NCBI GenBank assembly: GCA_963969365.1
Contig: OZ017746.1
Span: 310,001 to 374,000, forward strand
Origin: Asterochloris sp. CNOR1
Lineage: Eukaryota; Chlorophyta; Trebouxiophyceae; Trebouxiales; Trebouxiaceae
Reading direction: 5' to 3'
Length of the DNA stretch: 64,000 nucleotides
Shown: one piece after another, positions 1 through 13,100 of the stretch
How the letters are laid out: every line of letters starts with the position of its first letter
Numbering within the stretch: the stretch's first letter is position 1
Notes under the pieces: generated by a model
Seen by the model: the letters and a program-made list of their open reading frames with translations, nothing else
Told to the model about the DNA's origin: nothing
Databases searched by the model: none
Translations under genes and position numbers: made by a program

Positions 1-92
1 AAACTTCCCATCTGACTGCGCCCGCTTCGCACAAGGACGACACCTTCCGCAGGGCCATGCAGTCTTGCAGGCCAGCAAGCCCCTGGGCCCAC

Positions 93-3000
93 CTGACGGA
101 TCTGCTGGATGTTGCAGCCCTGGCGTCCCAGCACGCTGCCCACCTGCACCCCTGACAGCCCCAGCATGGCTGTCACGCTGCCCGGCTGCAGGCCTGCCAT
201 CTGCAGCTGCCGCAGGCAATGCTAAGGCCATGCATCAAGCATCAGGGCAGCACATAGAGCACAGAATGTCTCAGCAGTTGGACATGACTTGCTCCAAGGC
301 AGCCAGGTCGGAAACACTTGCGCTGCCTCAAAAGCAAGAGTGCAATGCTTGCCTGCCCAGGGAGAGGCTGCACAGGCTGCTGCATGGGCTGCTGCATCTG
401 CAGGTCTGGGCTGCCCGCCAGCATGGGCTGACCCAACATGGCTGCCAGTGGGGTGCTGCCCGTCTGAAGGCCCCACATGGGCAGCAGGCTGGGCTGGAGC
501 TGCAACCCCTGCGCCTCAGGTGCCCCCTCTGTTGCTGCAAGGCGGGTTGCCGCACGCACCTGCAGACGCAAGGCTGGCGTTGCTGGCTGCAGTACAAGGG
601 CGGACACATACATTTCGGCGCTGCAGCATGTTGCAGAAACCTATGTCGGTGTCTGTGAGCAGCTTGAGTGAGCATGGGGACAGGCCAAGCATCCACAGCG
701 CACAACAGGAGTCAGCCATGACTTGTGCACTCTCACAATTATCTGGCGCCCTGGAGAGCAGGCTCCCCACCGGCTCTCCACCTTAACGGCAATGTACCAC
801 CCCAAGCAGTGCTCGGCCCACCTGCCACCCCCGCAGCAGGCTTCCAACCTGGCGCACAGCCATCAGGCACTGCATGTGCGTGCCCTCCATCTGCACGACC
901 TGCTCGGCGTCGGCCGGGGCTAGCATGGGCCCGCGATCGGTGCCCCCGAACACGTGCACCTGGCACCCCGTCAGCGCTCGGACCTGGGCCACCACTGTGC
1001 CTCCGTGGCCCAGCACGCAGCCCACCTGCAGGAGATTGAACGCATGAGTTACCTTCCAACAAAAGGCAAGAGGTGGGGAGACAAAGAAAAGGGCAGGACA
1101 CCACCTGCAGGCGCTGGTGTGTGTTGGGCAAGTTCAGCAGCATGTCCGCGCTCAGTGCTCACAACTCTCAGCACAAATTCCAGCTGCAGCGCAGCGGGGT
1201 GCAGGCAGCCGCATCTGTGGGATGAAGCAGTGGGTAGACTGGCAGGTTGCCAAGAGAAAGAGAGTCAATAAGGCTGGAAGTCCAGCACGCAGATGGGTTG
1301 ACCGGCAGCTTTGCAAAAGAAACAGGGTCAATAAGACTGGAAGGCCAGCACGCAGATTAGTAGACAGGCAGCTTGGCAAGAGAAAGAGGGTCAATACCGC
1401 TGGAACTCCAGCACGCAGCCCATCTGCAATGCACGGTTGTGGTCCCAACAGTGGCGACTGTTGGCGCAGCAGTCGCTGTTTGGCATGTGAAATGGAGCGG
1501 ACGCCTCTCATACTGCCCAGATCTACATGCAAAGCTTGCAGTCCCCCTGGACACATGTGTGACATGATGTGCACAGAGCAGACTGCAGCTGGTGCTGGCT
1601 TGCAGCCTCTCCAAAGCCTTGTCATTGCCACTGTCCACTGGCCCGCACGCCACCCTACCTGGTTGGAGGTGACCAGCAGCCGCAGGACCTGCATTTCGGG
1701 TTTGTCTTCCTCATCTGCTGTGTCCCAGGCCAGGGCGGCTGCGCAGCAGCGCAGCAGGGCCTCCTCTGCAGGACTGTAGGCTGTGGCTGGAGGCTCCAGG
1801 CTGGAGATGGCCACCACACGCTCCTCACTGCCTGCAGTAATCCAACGATAAAGGAGTTGTGAGACGAGGGACTGTAGGCTGTGGCAGGAGGCTCCAGGCT
1901 GGGGATGGCCACCACACGCTCCTCCCTGCCTGCCGTGGCTCGAACAAAATGTTGCAGCTTGGCGCAGCGCAGGTCTGGTGAGTGGACTCACTGCCCAAGC
2001 CAGTTCAAGAAGGACCTTGGACTGCTACTGGGCAGTAGATGGCTGCCACCTGTCCTTTGCCTGCACCATGGAGCGCCCTGGTTGCTCACAGTCCGCAGCT
2101 GCATTGCATGCTTCCAGATAGCAGATACTGATGGCGTCATGCAGAGTCCCATATCACATGAGGTGTGCTGAGGGAGATCAAGCACCTTTCTGCTCTGCTC
2201 ACCAATGTACATCCCCTCGTGCCTCACCTTTAGTGCGCTCATGCATCTGCACGGGTGCATCAATTTGCTGCCTGGTCTGCTAGATGACGTCCCCTGGCCA
2301 GCCCTGTGTGCCTCACCATCAGTGCGCTCATGCATCTGCACGGGTGCATCAGTCTGCTGCCTGGTCCGCTTGATGATCACCCCTGGCCAGCCCTGTGTGC
2401 CTCACCGTCAGTGGGCTCATGCATCTTCACGCGCGCATTAGTCTGCTGCCTGATCTGCTTGATGACCTCCCCTGACCGCCCAATCACGCGCCCAGCGTGC
2501 TCCACAGGGACCAGGAGCCTGAAACTGATCAGTACCCCCCCCTGAAGAGGGCGGGAATGTTGTGAAACCCGGGAGGTTCAAAGGGTAGTGCCTGAAAGTA
2601 GTTGATACGCCCCCCTGAAGAGAGCGGCAATGTTGCGAAACTCTCAGGGTCAGAGGGCAGTGCCTGCACGTCTGCCGCCCTGCCACACACAAGGATGCCT
2701 GAAACTGATCAACACGCCCCCCTGAAGAGAGCGGCAACATTGTCAAAACTCTGGAGGGCGTAGGGTAGTGCTTATACCTCGGCTGCCGTGCCATACACAG
2801 GGAGTTGCAGCCCTTGCTGCGCAGCATCACAAAGCGCACCCCAGCACTCTGGGCTGGTGTGTCTCTTGTACTCCATGTTTGAGCGCTCAGAGACTAATAG
2901 CATGCAGCAGCCCTCCAGTGATCTCATACTGAGCTCCACCAGCGAGACGACAAGTGGCACACATATGGTCAGGGCTCGCCTGCTCCATGCCCATCATGTG

Positions 3001-5483
3001 TGGCGGCGCCTGCCCCCTGTAAGGGCCTGTAAGGGGTGGCTGTGAGCGCTGCCGGTCATCCCTGGAGCTGCCTGGATGGGGCGGCGGCAGAGAGCGCAGT
3101 CTGCCATCCCCAGAGGCTGAGGGCGGAGTGGGTGGCCGCCTTGCTGGCGCAAACACTGGCACAGGTGCTGAGTCAGCAGCGCTGCCGGTGGCTGAGGACG
3201 CGGTGAGGGCGATGGTGCGGGGGTGCTGCAGCACCAGACATGCATCATCGATCAGCTCAAGAGACCTGGGAGCCAAGGCAGCTTTCGCAGACGGAGCCAA
3301 GGCAGCTTTCGTGGAGGCGTGCAGTGCATGTGGTGCAGGTGAGTTACAAGCATTACAACCCACCACATGCAGCAGCAAAAGGCTGGATGGCTGCCAGAGG
3401 TTCAGTACACGGGTCATGCACACGGTGCCAGCGCATGAGGGGGCAGACACTGACCAGGAATGGGTGCCTCAGCTTGACCAGTGCAGACCCTGAGAAGGCA
3501 CAGGCTGCCTGACGCAGTGCTGCACAATGCCTGACCTGCAGCACAGGCAGTCAGCACGGCAAATGCCCCTGCCCTGGCCTGGACTGGCATGCAGCTGCAG
3601 TCGTCCCAGCACTGTGAAGGGCTCACCTGTGAGAAGTGGCGTGGCGGGTTGCTCTTCAGCTGGGCAGAGATGTGCTGCAGGGCCATGCGCACCTTGGCTG
3701 GCTCCCCCGTGATCTGCACAGAAGGGTGAGTTTTGGCTCTGTGCAAGAGCGTGCTGGTGCACAAGCTGCAGAGTGCCTGCCAGGGCAGCAGCGTACTCTG
3801 AAGGCAAACGAGTACATTTTCATGCAGCAGCTGGACTCAAAAGGCAGCAGAGTGGCGCCCAACGCAACCACGTGACTCTCAGGGCAGCAGAGTGTCACTC
3901 AAAGCAGCAGCAGCAGTCACATCTCTCGCTGCTCTGGGGGTGACCACCGCAAATGCTTTTCAATGTTACGCCACAACTCTACATGCAGCACACGTGCCTT
4001 CCTGCCAGTCACAGCTAGTGCCTGCACAAGTTTGTTGCAAAGGCTGGCCTACCGGGGCTTCCTGTTTGCTGCTCAGGATGCATCAGCGCCGTTTCTCAGG
4101 CAGAAGAGCTAGTCACAAAGCCAAACCCCACCTGTACGAGCTTGTTGCAGGGCCTGAGCATGGAGGCTTGTTTGTCACTGCTCAGAAATACATCAGCGCC
4201 GGCTCCCACAGAGTGGAGCCGGCAACTATCTCAGAGCCGATACCCACCTGCACGAGCTCATCGCAGGGGCTGGCACACAGTGGTTTTTCATTGCTGCTGA
4301 GGATGCGGATGGATGCCCCTGTGTCCTGGCGCAGCTGGGTGATGATGGTCCCCCCCTTGCCCAGCACGCAGCCGATCTGGCTGCTGTCCACCAGCAGGCG
4401 GGCTGTGATGACCAGGTCTTTCAGGTTGGTGTCCTCAGAGTCGCCCTCGATGATGCGTGAGTGCACGCGGAACAGGGCTTCCTGTGCGGGAGACCACTGC
4501 GTGCTGGCCCTGCACACGGACACAGAGGTGTGGGAGGCAGGTCTGCTCTCTCACACAATCCTGTCAGGGACAAGGGGCTGCTCTGTTCTGGCCTGGCCTG
4601 GCCTGAACAGGTGGGTGCCTAGCATGTGAGTCCAGCACCGCTGTCGAGCGCTCAGTGTTTGGCTGCGATGATGCAGGACAGAGCGCCATGGGCAGGTTGA
4701 TGGAGCTTCCTGGCCCTGAACACTGGTGCATGCTCAGCAGGGCAGCAGCACTAGCAGCTCAAATGAGGTTGATTAAGCGAGATTAGGTGTCCCCTTCATA
4801 CCAGTCAAGCCCAGCCCTCGCCTTTGAGCAGTGTTGCATGCATGAGGCATGCCATCTCTTAGGCTCCACTGCCCCCTCGCCCCTCAGGGTGTCAGCCAAG
4901 GCCGGGGCACACTCTGTCAGGGCAGCATACCTTTCAGGTGCAGAGATGGCCACGATGCGCTCGTCGCAGCGGTCCACCGCCTCCTCTATCTTGATCCTGG
5001 AGCCAGTCTCAGCTCGGAGCTGGCGGATGATGTCGCCACCCTGCAGCACGATGTGACAAGGGGCAGCTGGCAGGCAGGGGATTGAGGGCTGCAGAGCTTT
5101 GAGAGCCTTGGCATGAGCCCAGCGCATTCCCTCGGCAGACTGTGTCCTGGAGGGGCGCTGCAGTGTGGCATCCCAGGACAGCCACAGGCCGCTCCAGGCA
5201 TGAGCTGGTGGCTCTGCCTTGCTGCAGGCAGGGTGTCTGGCTGCCAGTGCTGCCCTGCCGAACCCTGGCAGTGGCGGTGCAGCCATTGCACAATGGCACT
5301 GGGGACTGCTGGAGGTGTCTGCACCTTGCCAATGATGGACCCTGTCCTTGCGCTGGGGCACAGCAGGCGGAACACGACGAGGGGTGGGCCCTCCTCCTTG
5401 CTCCTCTTTGACGACGCCGCCATGTCGCCAAAGCCCCCCTCAGGGCTGTGCCTCTTGCTGCTGGTGCCGCTACCGCCCTGATG
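93..5483 (-). CDS. Multi-KH-domain RNA-binding protein (HEN4/PCBP-like), partial at 3' end
   Basis: I read nine exon segments on the minus strand: 5483-5325, 5040-4931, 4509-4248, 3713-3627, 3225 to about 2955, 2524-2406, 1831-1659, 1025-849 and 185-93. Except around the linker, their phases fit. Together they give five KH domains. The GxxG loops are SIIGK/GGD (KH1, split by an intron), CVLGKGGT (KH2), RVIGRSGE (KH3), CVLGHGGT (KH4) and SVLGRQGC (KH5). KH1 and KH3 end with the usual DERIVAIS / EERVVAIS strand. A Pro/Ser/Arg-rich linker (about 3225-2955) separates KH2 and KH3. Proteins of this kind (plant HEN4 and relatives, animal PCBPs) bind single-stranded C-rich RNA and act in splicing, 3'-end choice or stability. 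The first Met in the 5' exon is at 5423, but that exon stays open to an acceptor at 5483, so an upstream exon may hold the true start. The 3' end lies beyond base 1. Confidence 0.85.
1230..1430. repeat. Threefold ~68-bp tandem repeat in KH-gene intron
   Basis: Three diverged copies of about 68 bp lie in the intron before the KH4 exon. Each carries a 'ggtcaata..gctggaa..ccagcacgcag' core. The last part resembles the plus-strand image of the KH4 exon start (ccagcacgcagcccacctgcag, about 1007-1029), so this may be an acceptor-side exon-edge echo. Confidence 0.7.
1865..1945. repeat. Near-copy of KH3/4 exon start inside upstream intron
   Basis: About 75 bp here closely match 1775-1840, the first part of the exon at 1831-1659, including its acceptor region. 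Only a few substitutions separate them (for example ctcctcactgcctgcag versus ctcctccctgcctgccg). On the minus strand the copy still reads like the exon start but sits in the intron. Confidence 0.8.
2205..2410. repeat. Two ~100-bp tandem copies of the KH3 exon's donor end
   Basis: The KH3 exon ends at 2406 with a gtgagg donor. Two further copies follow, near 2301-2400 and 2205-2300, each repeating the exon end (catgcatctgcac...) with a cctcac donor image. The encoded sequence is still partly recognisable as the KH3 GxxG-to-helix segment. The copies carry frame-breaking changes and look intronic. Confidence 0.8.
2515..2770. repeat. Two copies of the KH3 acceptor-side edge (~75-105 bp)
   Basis: The block beginning cctgaaactgatcag (about 2517) recurs, diverged, near 2590 and 2698. 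Each copy carries a cccccctgaagag..gcgg core and ends in a ..gggtagtg or ..gggcagtg motif. On the minus strand this is the exon start plus the intron 3' end, so the KH3 exon has echo copies on both sides. Confidence 0.8.
4015..4240. repeat. Two ~113-bp echoes of the KH2 exon's donor end
   Basis: The KH2 exon ends at 4248 before a gtgggt donor. Diverged copies of its last ~70 bp plus donor lie near 4125-4200 and 4018-4095. Both keep a 'cctg[ct]ac[ag]ag[ct]tt/c' donor image and a 'gctgctcaggatg'-like body. Spacing is about 112 bp. Confidence 0.75.
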
Positions 5484-5499
5484 CTGCAGGTCAATGGGC

Positions 5500-6202
5500 G
5501 CGCATGAAAGGCTTACAGCCCATCAGCATGGCCAGCATGGTGATGAGCAACACTGTATGGTGTGCCTGCACAGAAGGCCTCCAATGGGAAGGCAAGGCAT
5601 CGAGCGCCCTCCGAGAGCGGCAGTTAGCCAGCAAGTGCCCACCTTGCTGTGAAGGGGACTGCTAGTGGTTGGGAGCCCCAGGAGACGTCCGCTAGGAAGT
5701 GGCTGATTGTTCATCGCCCAACTTCAGACATGCAAGCAGATTGCCTGCTGAGTAGGTCAAACTTTTGCACCTCGTTTTAGGGGCGCATAAAGGGCTGGGG
5801 CCGTGTTCCCAGCCTGTCAAATGTAAGGCGCAGTTGTCGGGGGCCTTCACACTGCTTACTCAGCTGTTGGGGATCCTGGGACTCCCAGGGCCCGAGGCGT
5901 GTCAGCAGGTCAACACATAGACAACACTAAATGTGCCTCCTGCTGTTTGCTGGCTTCAAAGCCAGGGCTCGTACTCTGAACTGTCAAGTTTCACTGATAC
6001 ATCATTTGGTAACACAGACTGATCAGTTACACACCAGAAGCATGACGACTTAATAGTCTCCAAGGGTGTGTGTGCAGCAGCAATCTGCATGCAGGAAACA
6101 CAGCACTGAAACTTGTTGCACATCAAATGCAATATGATTCAGAAACCACCCTGAATGCTTCATGGGACCAGACTCAGTTCTGGATACGCTGATTGACAAT
6201 GG
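5500..6202. other. Region with no recognised gene
   Basis: This stretch separates the 5' end of the KH gene from the 3' end of the small membrane-protein gene, both on the minus strand. I find no convincing exon, family match or repeat here. It presumably holds the KH promoter, perhaps a first KH exon, and the downstream gene's 3' untranslated region. It is less GC-rich than its surroundings from about 5900 to 6200. Confidence 0.5.
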
Positions 6203-6656
6203 TCAGTCCTTCTTCTTTGTCTTTTTGCCGCCAAAGAGCGACGCGACAGAGGCCATGATCATCAACACCACCAGGCATAGCGTGATGACAACAAAAAAGG
6301 CTAGGATGCCAATCAGCAGCATTAGGATGGGTCCCATGACGCCCTCGTGCAGCTTTTCCTGCCATGTGGTGGGCTCATGCTTGAGAAATTCCTCTGTGTC
6401 AGAGTCCAGCAGAGGTTCCGCCCCGGCAGCTGCCAACCACATGGCCTGCAACACTGAGCCCCTGTAGGCAGCATGGCTGTGATCAGCAAGCGTAGCTGCG
6501 GCAGCCCTTGAGCCTGTGAGCTTGCACCCCTCACAGCAGATTGGTGAAGTTCATCTCTGAAGGCCCTGTCTAAAGCCTTTTTCAAGATGGGCGGTATGAC
6601 TGTGCGCAAAGCAGCGCCATGGGCCCCTTGGTCAGACTTGTAAAGGACAATGAGCT
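6203..6656 (-). CDS. Small C-terminally anchored membrane protein with KKxx tail (5' exon not found)
   Basis: Two minus-strand exons, 6656-6535 and 6445-6203, join in phase. The first follows an unusually good pyrimidine tract (ttccttctccccacag). The predicted piece is about 120 residues: a soluble part (LIVLYKSDQGAHGAALR...), then an acidic stretch, then one long hydrophobic segment rich in Ile, Leu, Val and Met (about residues 80-110), ending SLFGGKKTKKKD. The last four residues, KKKD, have lysines at -3 and -4, which fits the dilysine ER-retrieval signal (KKxx). I do not recognise the family. The first exon starts with two bases of a split codon, so at least one 5' exon is missing from this model. 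Confidence 0.55.
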
Positions 6657-6689
6657 CTGTGGGGAGAAGGAAAGTGCCGTTCATCCAGC

Positions 6690-7144
6690 CAAACGCTGCT
6701 CCGCTGGTCAGCGCGGCACCCTGTTCTGCCGGCAGGGGCCTGGTCGAGACAGCGGGCCTTTCTCACACTGCTGTGAAGTTCCCACCTGCCTGCCTGACCC
6801 TCTCATGGTGTGGAGCAATGTGCCCGGTGCGATGCTGATGTATCTCTACGATGTCCATACAATTTCTTTGGAATTTATTCTATCAGGAAAGCTTTGAGTG
6901 AGCACCATGATGGACATGCAGGTGCCAATGTCAGCAGAAAGGCTGAGGGGGACAACAATGTGGAGAGGATTGCTTTGGCTGGCATCAAGCGCAGCACCTA
7001 TCCCTCAAAGTACACGACAGTCATCCCAGCATTCTGTGCAGCCACGCCTGTCCCTCATGCAGTGGCCGTGCAGACTGCAAGGTGAGGCCACAGCGGGCCT
7101 CCAGGGTGCTCCTTGGGTGACGACCTGAGAAGGCATGCAGATGC
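6690..7144. other. Probable divergent intergenic region
   Basis: No exon could be supported between the membrane-protein exons on the minus strand and the first exon of the plus-strand gene at 7145. It probably contains the missing 5' exon and promoter of the former and the promoter of the latter. Open frames here show no family resemblance. Confidence 0.4.
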
Positions 7145-10100
7145 ATGAACTTCCCCGCGCTGCTGCAGGCAGGGGCCCGTGAATTGCTGCCTCAGCTACA
7201 AGCAGCCAGGCGGCAGCTCTCTGATGGTGAGGGGGGCTTTCCTGGCAGCACAGCAGCCTCACCAAGCAAAGTGTGTGCTGCATGGCGGCATGCCTGCGGT
7301 GCAGGCAAGCTGTTCAGCTGCCACCAGCTCTTCCTGGCGCCATGCAGGGCAAGGCTGGGACTGACCGAGCATCAGTGAACTTCAACAGCCCCTACTGCCC
7401 GGAGCTGGCCCTGACGATGAATCGAGGTGAGGCGTGCCACTAATTCGTGGCTGTCCCTCAGGTCTCAGCCGTGGCGAGCGCTGTCAGGCAGCCACGTGCT
7501 GCTCTTCAAGCTTCTGGCATGATCTGAAGCTTTTGCAAGGCGCTCGGTGCCTGTTCAGCCAGAATGTTGCTGACGATCACGCTGGCTGTCAGCTCAGATG
7601 CACCTGCATGTGGTGCAGGCGCAGCTGTTCCCGACGGCTCAAGGCTGGCAGCCAACTGGCCGGACCTGTTTCCTCGTGAGCTGCCGGCGCCGCTGGATGC
7701 TCTACAGACCTCCTTGCAGGTGGGCGCTGCTCACAAGCAATGACAGGGACAGGGCCCCACATCCCTCCGTGCATTTGGCTGCAGCAGCCGTCTCTAGACA
7801 CTGCCCCCAGGCTGGACAGCAAGACACCCCTTGAACAGCCAGCCAGACGGGTTTCTGCCTCCAGCTGGCTGCAGTATTGCCACATGCACAGCACATGCAG
7901 GGCTCTGCATTGGGGTATGCCAGGCTGTCTCATGGGCAGGGTGCATCAAGCTCACGATAACAGACTTGTGCTGCAGGCCGAGCATCTGCTGAACACAATG
8001 AATCTGGTGCGGCGGGTGGGGCCGTCCGCCCCTCTGTACCCGCAGGGGCAGCGGCGGGTTTGCCCCCCTCGCAGCCCGCAGTACACCTTTGCGCATGCAG
8101 CACCTGGGTGGCACTGCTACGGGGAGAACAAGGTGAGTGCTCTGCTGTGTTGTGGCCCCTAGGCAAGCTGAAGGCGCTGAGAGCTGGGCGCAAATGCTGC
8201 TGTGGCATCCCAACAGACTTGCTGGGAGGCACACCGCACATCTGTTGCGGTGGCACTGCGGGCTCCTGAGCAGACCCCACATGGAGCTGCGCCTCAACAC
8301 AAACGCAGGGCTCAGTGTGCAGGACAGGTGTGGCAGCATGCCTGTCATGACTGCTGCAGTGCTGCTAAACAGCGACTGCTGCTATCCTGTGCAGCCACTC
8401 ATTGGGGGCAGCTGTGCAGAGCTGCATCTTCTGCACAGGGTCTGCCCTTGCTCAAGACTTTGCATTTGTTTTTCTCTCTTTCATGAGCCTGGCGGCTGCT
8501 TGGGGAGCCATCTTCACCTCTGCAGTTTGCAGTGCCATCAGCCTCTGCCCAAGCACTGCATCGGGCTCCTCTGCAGGCATCGACGCCCCCTCCTGGACAC
8601 AAGCACCATCCTTTCTGAATGTTTGGCAGGCCTGTGAGCAAAGCCATTTTTCACCTCTGCAGTCTGCGGCGCATTGCCGAGCTCCTGCGGCTGCATCGTC
8701 CCTTCCATGGGGCTCAGAAGGTGCCCTACAAACCCTAAACCCTAACCTCTACACCATGTGCCTGCAGGGCGTGAACGTGCCAGACGACCTGGCAGGGCAG
8801 TCTGCCCGCCCCAGCACTGCCCCTGGGTGCAGCAGTGCCCCGCCTCCACGCCAGCTCCAGACTCACACCACAGCTGTGCAGACGGAGGCTCCACGGCCGC
8901 GCCAGCGCCCCGCCCGCCGCGCACGGAGCCTGCAGGTGCGTGGTGCAGCACCCCTGAGAGGTGCAGTGCGGTGCGGGGTGTCGCTGCAGCTGCTTCAGTG
9001 TTGGGTCAGAACTCAAATTCAGCAAGCATTGCAGAGAGTTTGCGGTCTGCTGTGCTGAAGCGTGCTGTTAAAAGCCAGCGACTGCTCTGTCAAGCATCAC
9101 TTAATGCCGAAGGCCTGACTGCTGGTGCCTGGCAGCCTATGTGCCAGAATCTTGAATCAACAAGTGCTGGATATAACATTTTCACCTACTTTCTTTGTAC
9201 AGGAATTGCTGCGCACAAGCAAGTGCAAAGCAGGGACCACAGGTGCACTGAGCTTGTGCAGGCTGGCTGCCTTTGCAATGCAGACAGTTGAGACGAATTC
9301 AAGTGCAACAGTGGCCAAGTCAACTGCGCTATGCACCTGTTCACTTCAGGCACTGCGGTGTGGGTGCGCTCTGAGGCTGGCACCTGAAAGCGGCAGCCCT
9401 GCTGCTGAAACCACTGGAGCAGAGCTCACCAGTACTGAGTGCTGCCCCGCACATCGCGCCCAGACTGTGTTATGGCGGGAGAGCTGAACATGCACACTGC
9501 ACCTGCAGACCGGCCTGGCCACTTCTGAAGAGGAGGGTGTCAGCACCTCGGGCCCTGCCGAGAATGGCCAGGTGTCGGAGTGCATGCCGAGCTCAGGGTG
9601 TGAGGAGCCGGTGCAAGGGGACAAGCGCTTCAGGACGTTCAGCATCGCCTGCGGGCCAGGCAGTCCTCGAGCCAGGTTCAACAGCACGGGTCCTGCACAC
9701 CCAGGTACAGACTCTGCTGTGCAGCCCTCTGAAGTGCGCTCAGGCAAACGTGTGCCTGGCACAGCATGAAGCCATGCTCACACCCATATTGTTGAATGAG
9801 CAGCCTGCCTGTAGCACTCCTTGTGCACACTGTGGGCCACGAGCTACCAGAGACTCTCACCGCCAGGTGCAGATGCTTGCTTGGTGCCTCCTCCTTTTGA
9901 GCTTTCTGGCATGGCCATAGGGAGCCTGCAGTCACCCATCTGCTCCAGACCTGCATCTCTCAGCTCACTGACTGGCCCAGCATGAAGCAATGGTTCAAAT
10001 CTATGTTTCCGCTGCAGATGCCCCCTGGGTCCCCCTTGGCTGTCGCTACCTGAACAGGGCAGCTGCAGACAGATGGAGCTGTGACTCTCAGTGACTTCCC

Positions 10101-13100
10101 AAGTGCCGCAGACACTCCCCTTAGGTCGTGGGGTCAAGAGCTTAGGGGGCACCTCCAGGCGTGCTGACCGGCGCGGCATGCAGCATTTCGCTTCCAGCCT
10201 CCCCTCCACTCGCTGCAGATGCCCCCTGGGTGCCCCCTGGTCGCTTCTACCTGGACAAGGCCGCTTCAGACGCCACCAGCCCCCAGCGCAAGCGGGCCCT
10301 GTCCGCAGCCCGCCTGCAGGGGCGCCAGTGGGAGCGCGAGGCTGCTGCGTCACCGCTGCGGAGGGTGCCCAGCCCCTCGCAGGGGCAGGGGGGTGTCAAG
10401 GGCAGCGTGCAGCTGAGGGGCATGGGCTCTGGGTCGCCCCAGCGGCAGTGGGGATTAGACGCCAGCTCCCGGCAGCATCTTGTGTCCAGGTGTGCAGCGC
10501 TACATCTGTCTGATGCTGCCGTCTTGTTACACCAAGCTGCACAGGGTTGGGGGTGCAGGGAAGGCCTGCACAGCTGTTGCTGTTGGCATGCTGCCAGTTT
10601 GTCAAGCTTTGCTGCACAGAGTTGTGGGGGCAAACAACGCTTCCACAGCGGCTGGCTCTGGCTGCAGTTGGCCCGCAGTAGTGTCAGCAGATTCTTGAGC
10701 ACGTGTGCAGCATGCTCTCCTGCCAATGTATGACAGTCAGCCAACAGCATGCACAGCCTGCAGATTGCGTGCACTGCTGTCTGCAGGAGAGGGGTGCGCC
10801 CCAGCAGAGGCACCGGCAGCGCAGACTTCGAGGCCGACTCTGCAGCAGAGCAGGAAGAACCAGAGGCAGCATGGGCCGGCCAGGAGGGGCTGTCGCTGGA
10901 TCAGCGCTTCACGCAGCAGGCAGCTGCCAGCGCAGCAGCAGCCCAGGCAGGCAGGCTGAGGCTGCGCCCGCAGCGCTGGATCCGGCTGCCCCAGGGCGGA
11001 GCGCGTAGTAAAACCCTGGAAGGGTCTGGCATGGAGGGGGTGCGCTGGGCCACTGCCAGGCGGCCTGCCATGCGGCGCAGGCTGGTGGCTGGCTCGCAGG
11101 ACTGGCAGGTGGCCCCCACAAAGGTAGAACCTGCTCAGCATGCTCTTCTCTGCCATCATAGCAGTTTTGTAGCCGATGTCAGGCAGAGCATGGCACGCAC
11201 AATCATGTGCGGTCTGCAGGTTTTGTCGTACATCAGCCAGGTGCTGCAGTGTCGCTCTGCTGCAAGCGCGTAAGTGTCTCTGCAGGGGTCTCCTTCGACT
11301 GTGCGCCCTCAGGCTGGCCAGCGCAGCTCTACCCAAGAGCAGGCACGAGCCACCATGCTTGACGTGCCTGAGCCAGCAGCTCAGCAGGCCGCAAAAGCGC
11401 TTGGCCAGCAAGAGGCTACTGCTGCCTCACCGGCCAGCGATGCTGTAGCTCCGCCTGTCGAGGAGCCGTCATTCAGCTCAGCGCCGCAGGAAGCTGCCCA
11501 ACTTCCAGCCCAGATGGGGCACATGACCCCCAGCGGCAGCCACCCTCACAGGCAAGCAGGCGGCAGCACGATTGTTGTGGACCCTGCTGCCTTTCGCAGG
11601 GGCCAGGTGCAGCAGCATCGCCAGCAGCAGCGCAGCCAGGCGGCCGCCAGGCCCACTGTGGTGCTGGTGCCCCCGAGCCCTGAATCAGATAGGGACTATC
11701 GGGGCAGGTCTCCTTCAAACTCCCCAGAGCTGGCGGATGAGGCAGTTTCAGAGGAGGACCTGTCCTTTGCAGAGCATACTTTGCAGGAGGGTACTGGTGC
11801 GTCCCAGCAGCATTGGCAGGCAGGGGGTACACAGAAGGAGGGTGGTGCTGCAGCCCAGCAGCGCCCGCACCTGCCGCGCGGCGAGGTGCAGCCCTCAGGC
11901 GCCAGCAGTGCAGGACTCAGCAGGCCGGTCAGCCTGCGGGCTTCCCCAGTGCGCCAGCTGTGTCCAGAGTCCCCCAGCATGCAGCACTTTGGGGCCTCCT
12001 CCGCCAGCAGCAGTCCGGCCAGGCTGCCGCCAGCCCACCGCGGCCGGGAGGGTGCTCAGTCGCAGGGGCCTGCTGCCAGCAGCAGGCCTGGCAGGCACCC
12101 AGCGGCACATCGCAGTAGGGGGGCTGCTCGCGGGGGGTCCACGCTGCCACCCAGCCGCAGCCCCCAGCGCCTCACAGCCGAGGACTCCACAGACTCCCTG
12201 GCAGAGCTGGAGCGCCTCATTGAGGAGCAGCACCGCCAGGCAAGCTCCCTTGGGGGCACAGTCCTGCCAGGCATATTATCATGGGGCCATGTGCCTGAGC
12301 AAATATTCTGCCTCTCATCCTGCCCCAGCTCCTTATCAGGGAGCAGCGCTGCCTAGGCTGTCTTGACAGACATGCCATCACTTGTCAGCAGCAAAGGGAC
12401 TTACACACCTGTCATCAGGCAGACAAGAGGCACAGCATGCCATGTGGCGGGCACAGATCTGTTGCAAAGGTGCCATACAGACATCTCCCTTAGGCAGGCG
12501 TCTCATGGGTGAACAAGGCAGGAAGCAAGCATGTGGCTGTGGAAGCCTCTTCAATGCCTCCCTGGTGTCAGTTACCCAGCCCCTGCAATCGGCAGCCACC
12601 CATGTCCCTGAGCTCAACTGTGTTCTCAGTCTCCCTGCCGCTGGTGGCCACTCATGCCTTGAGCCTCACCTGCGTCCCTGTTGACCCTGCAGCTGGTGGC
12701 CAAGGGCGTCTTACCAGCAGAGCCCATACTGCCCACCGACGTGGACCTTTCAGACCTGTCCCTGCGCGAGGTCTCCATGGACAGCAGCCTGGCCCACATC
12801 GAGCACCTGGCGGGGCACCTGCGGGGGGGTCGCCGCCACCCCCGCAGCGTGCGGGCACCTGCTGAGGTCCTTGGGGACGACTTGCTGCGTGAGGTGAGAC
12901 TATGAGGAAGGGTAGTGAGGCTGCTGAGTGCAACTGTGAGGCAGTGCAGTGGAGGAGCTGGGGAGTGACCTGCTGAGCGAGGTGGGACAGTTACTGGTCA
13001 GCTGGGGACGCCCTGCTGCGTGAGGTGATCGTCTGATGTGTGATGCTGGTGGCTTGTTGCAATCCTGAGGCTGTGCAGGGGACTGAGAGGGCTGCCGCTA

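Noticed and set aside
65-847. Several overlapping long open frames on both strands near the left edge
   Set aside because: They are Ala/Cys/Trp/Gln-rich chance frames in GC-rich intron sequence. Only the KH5 exon at 185-93 has a family match and splice sites.
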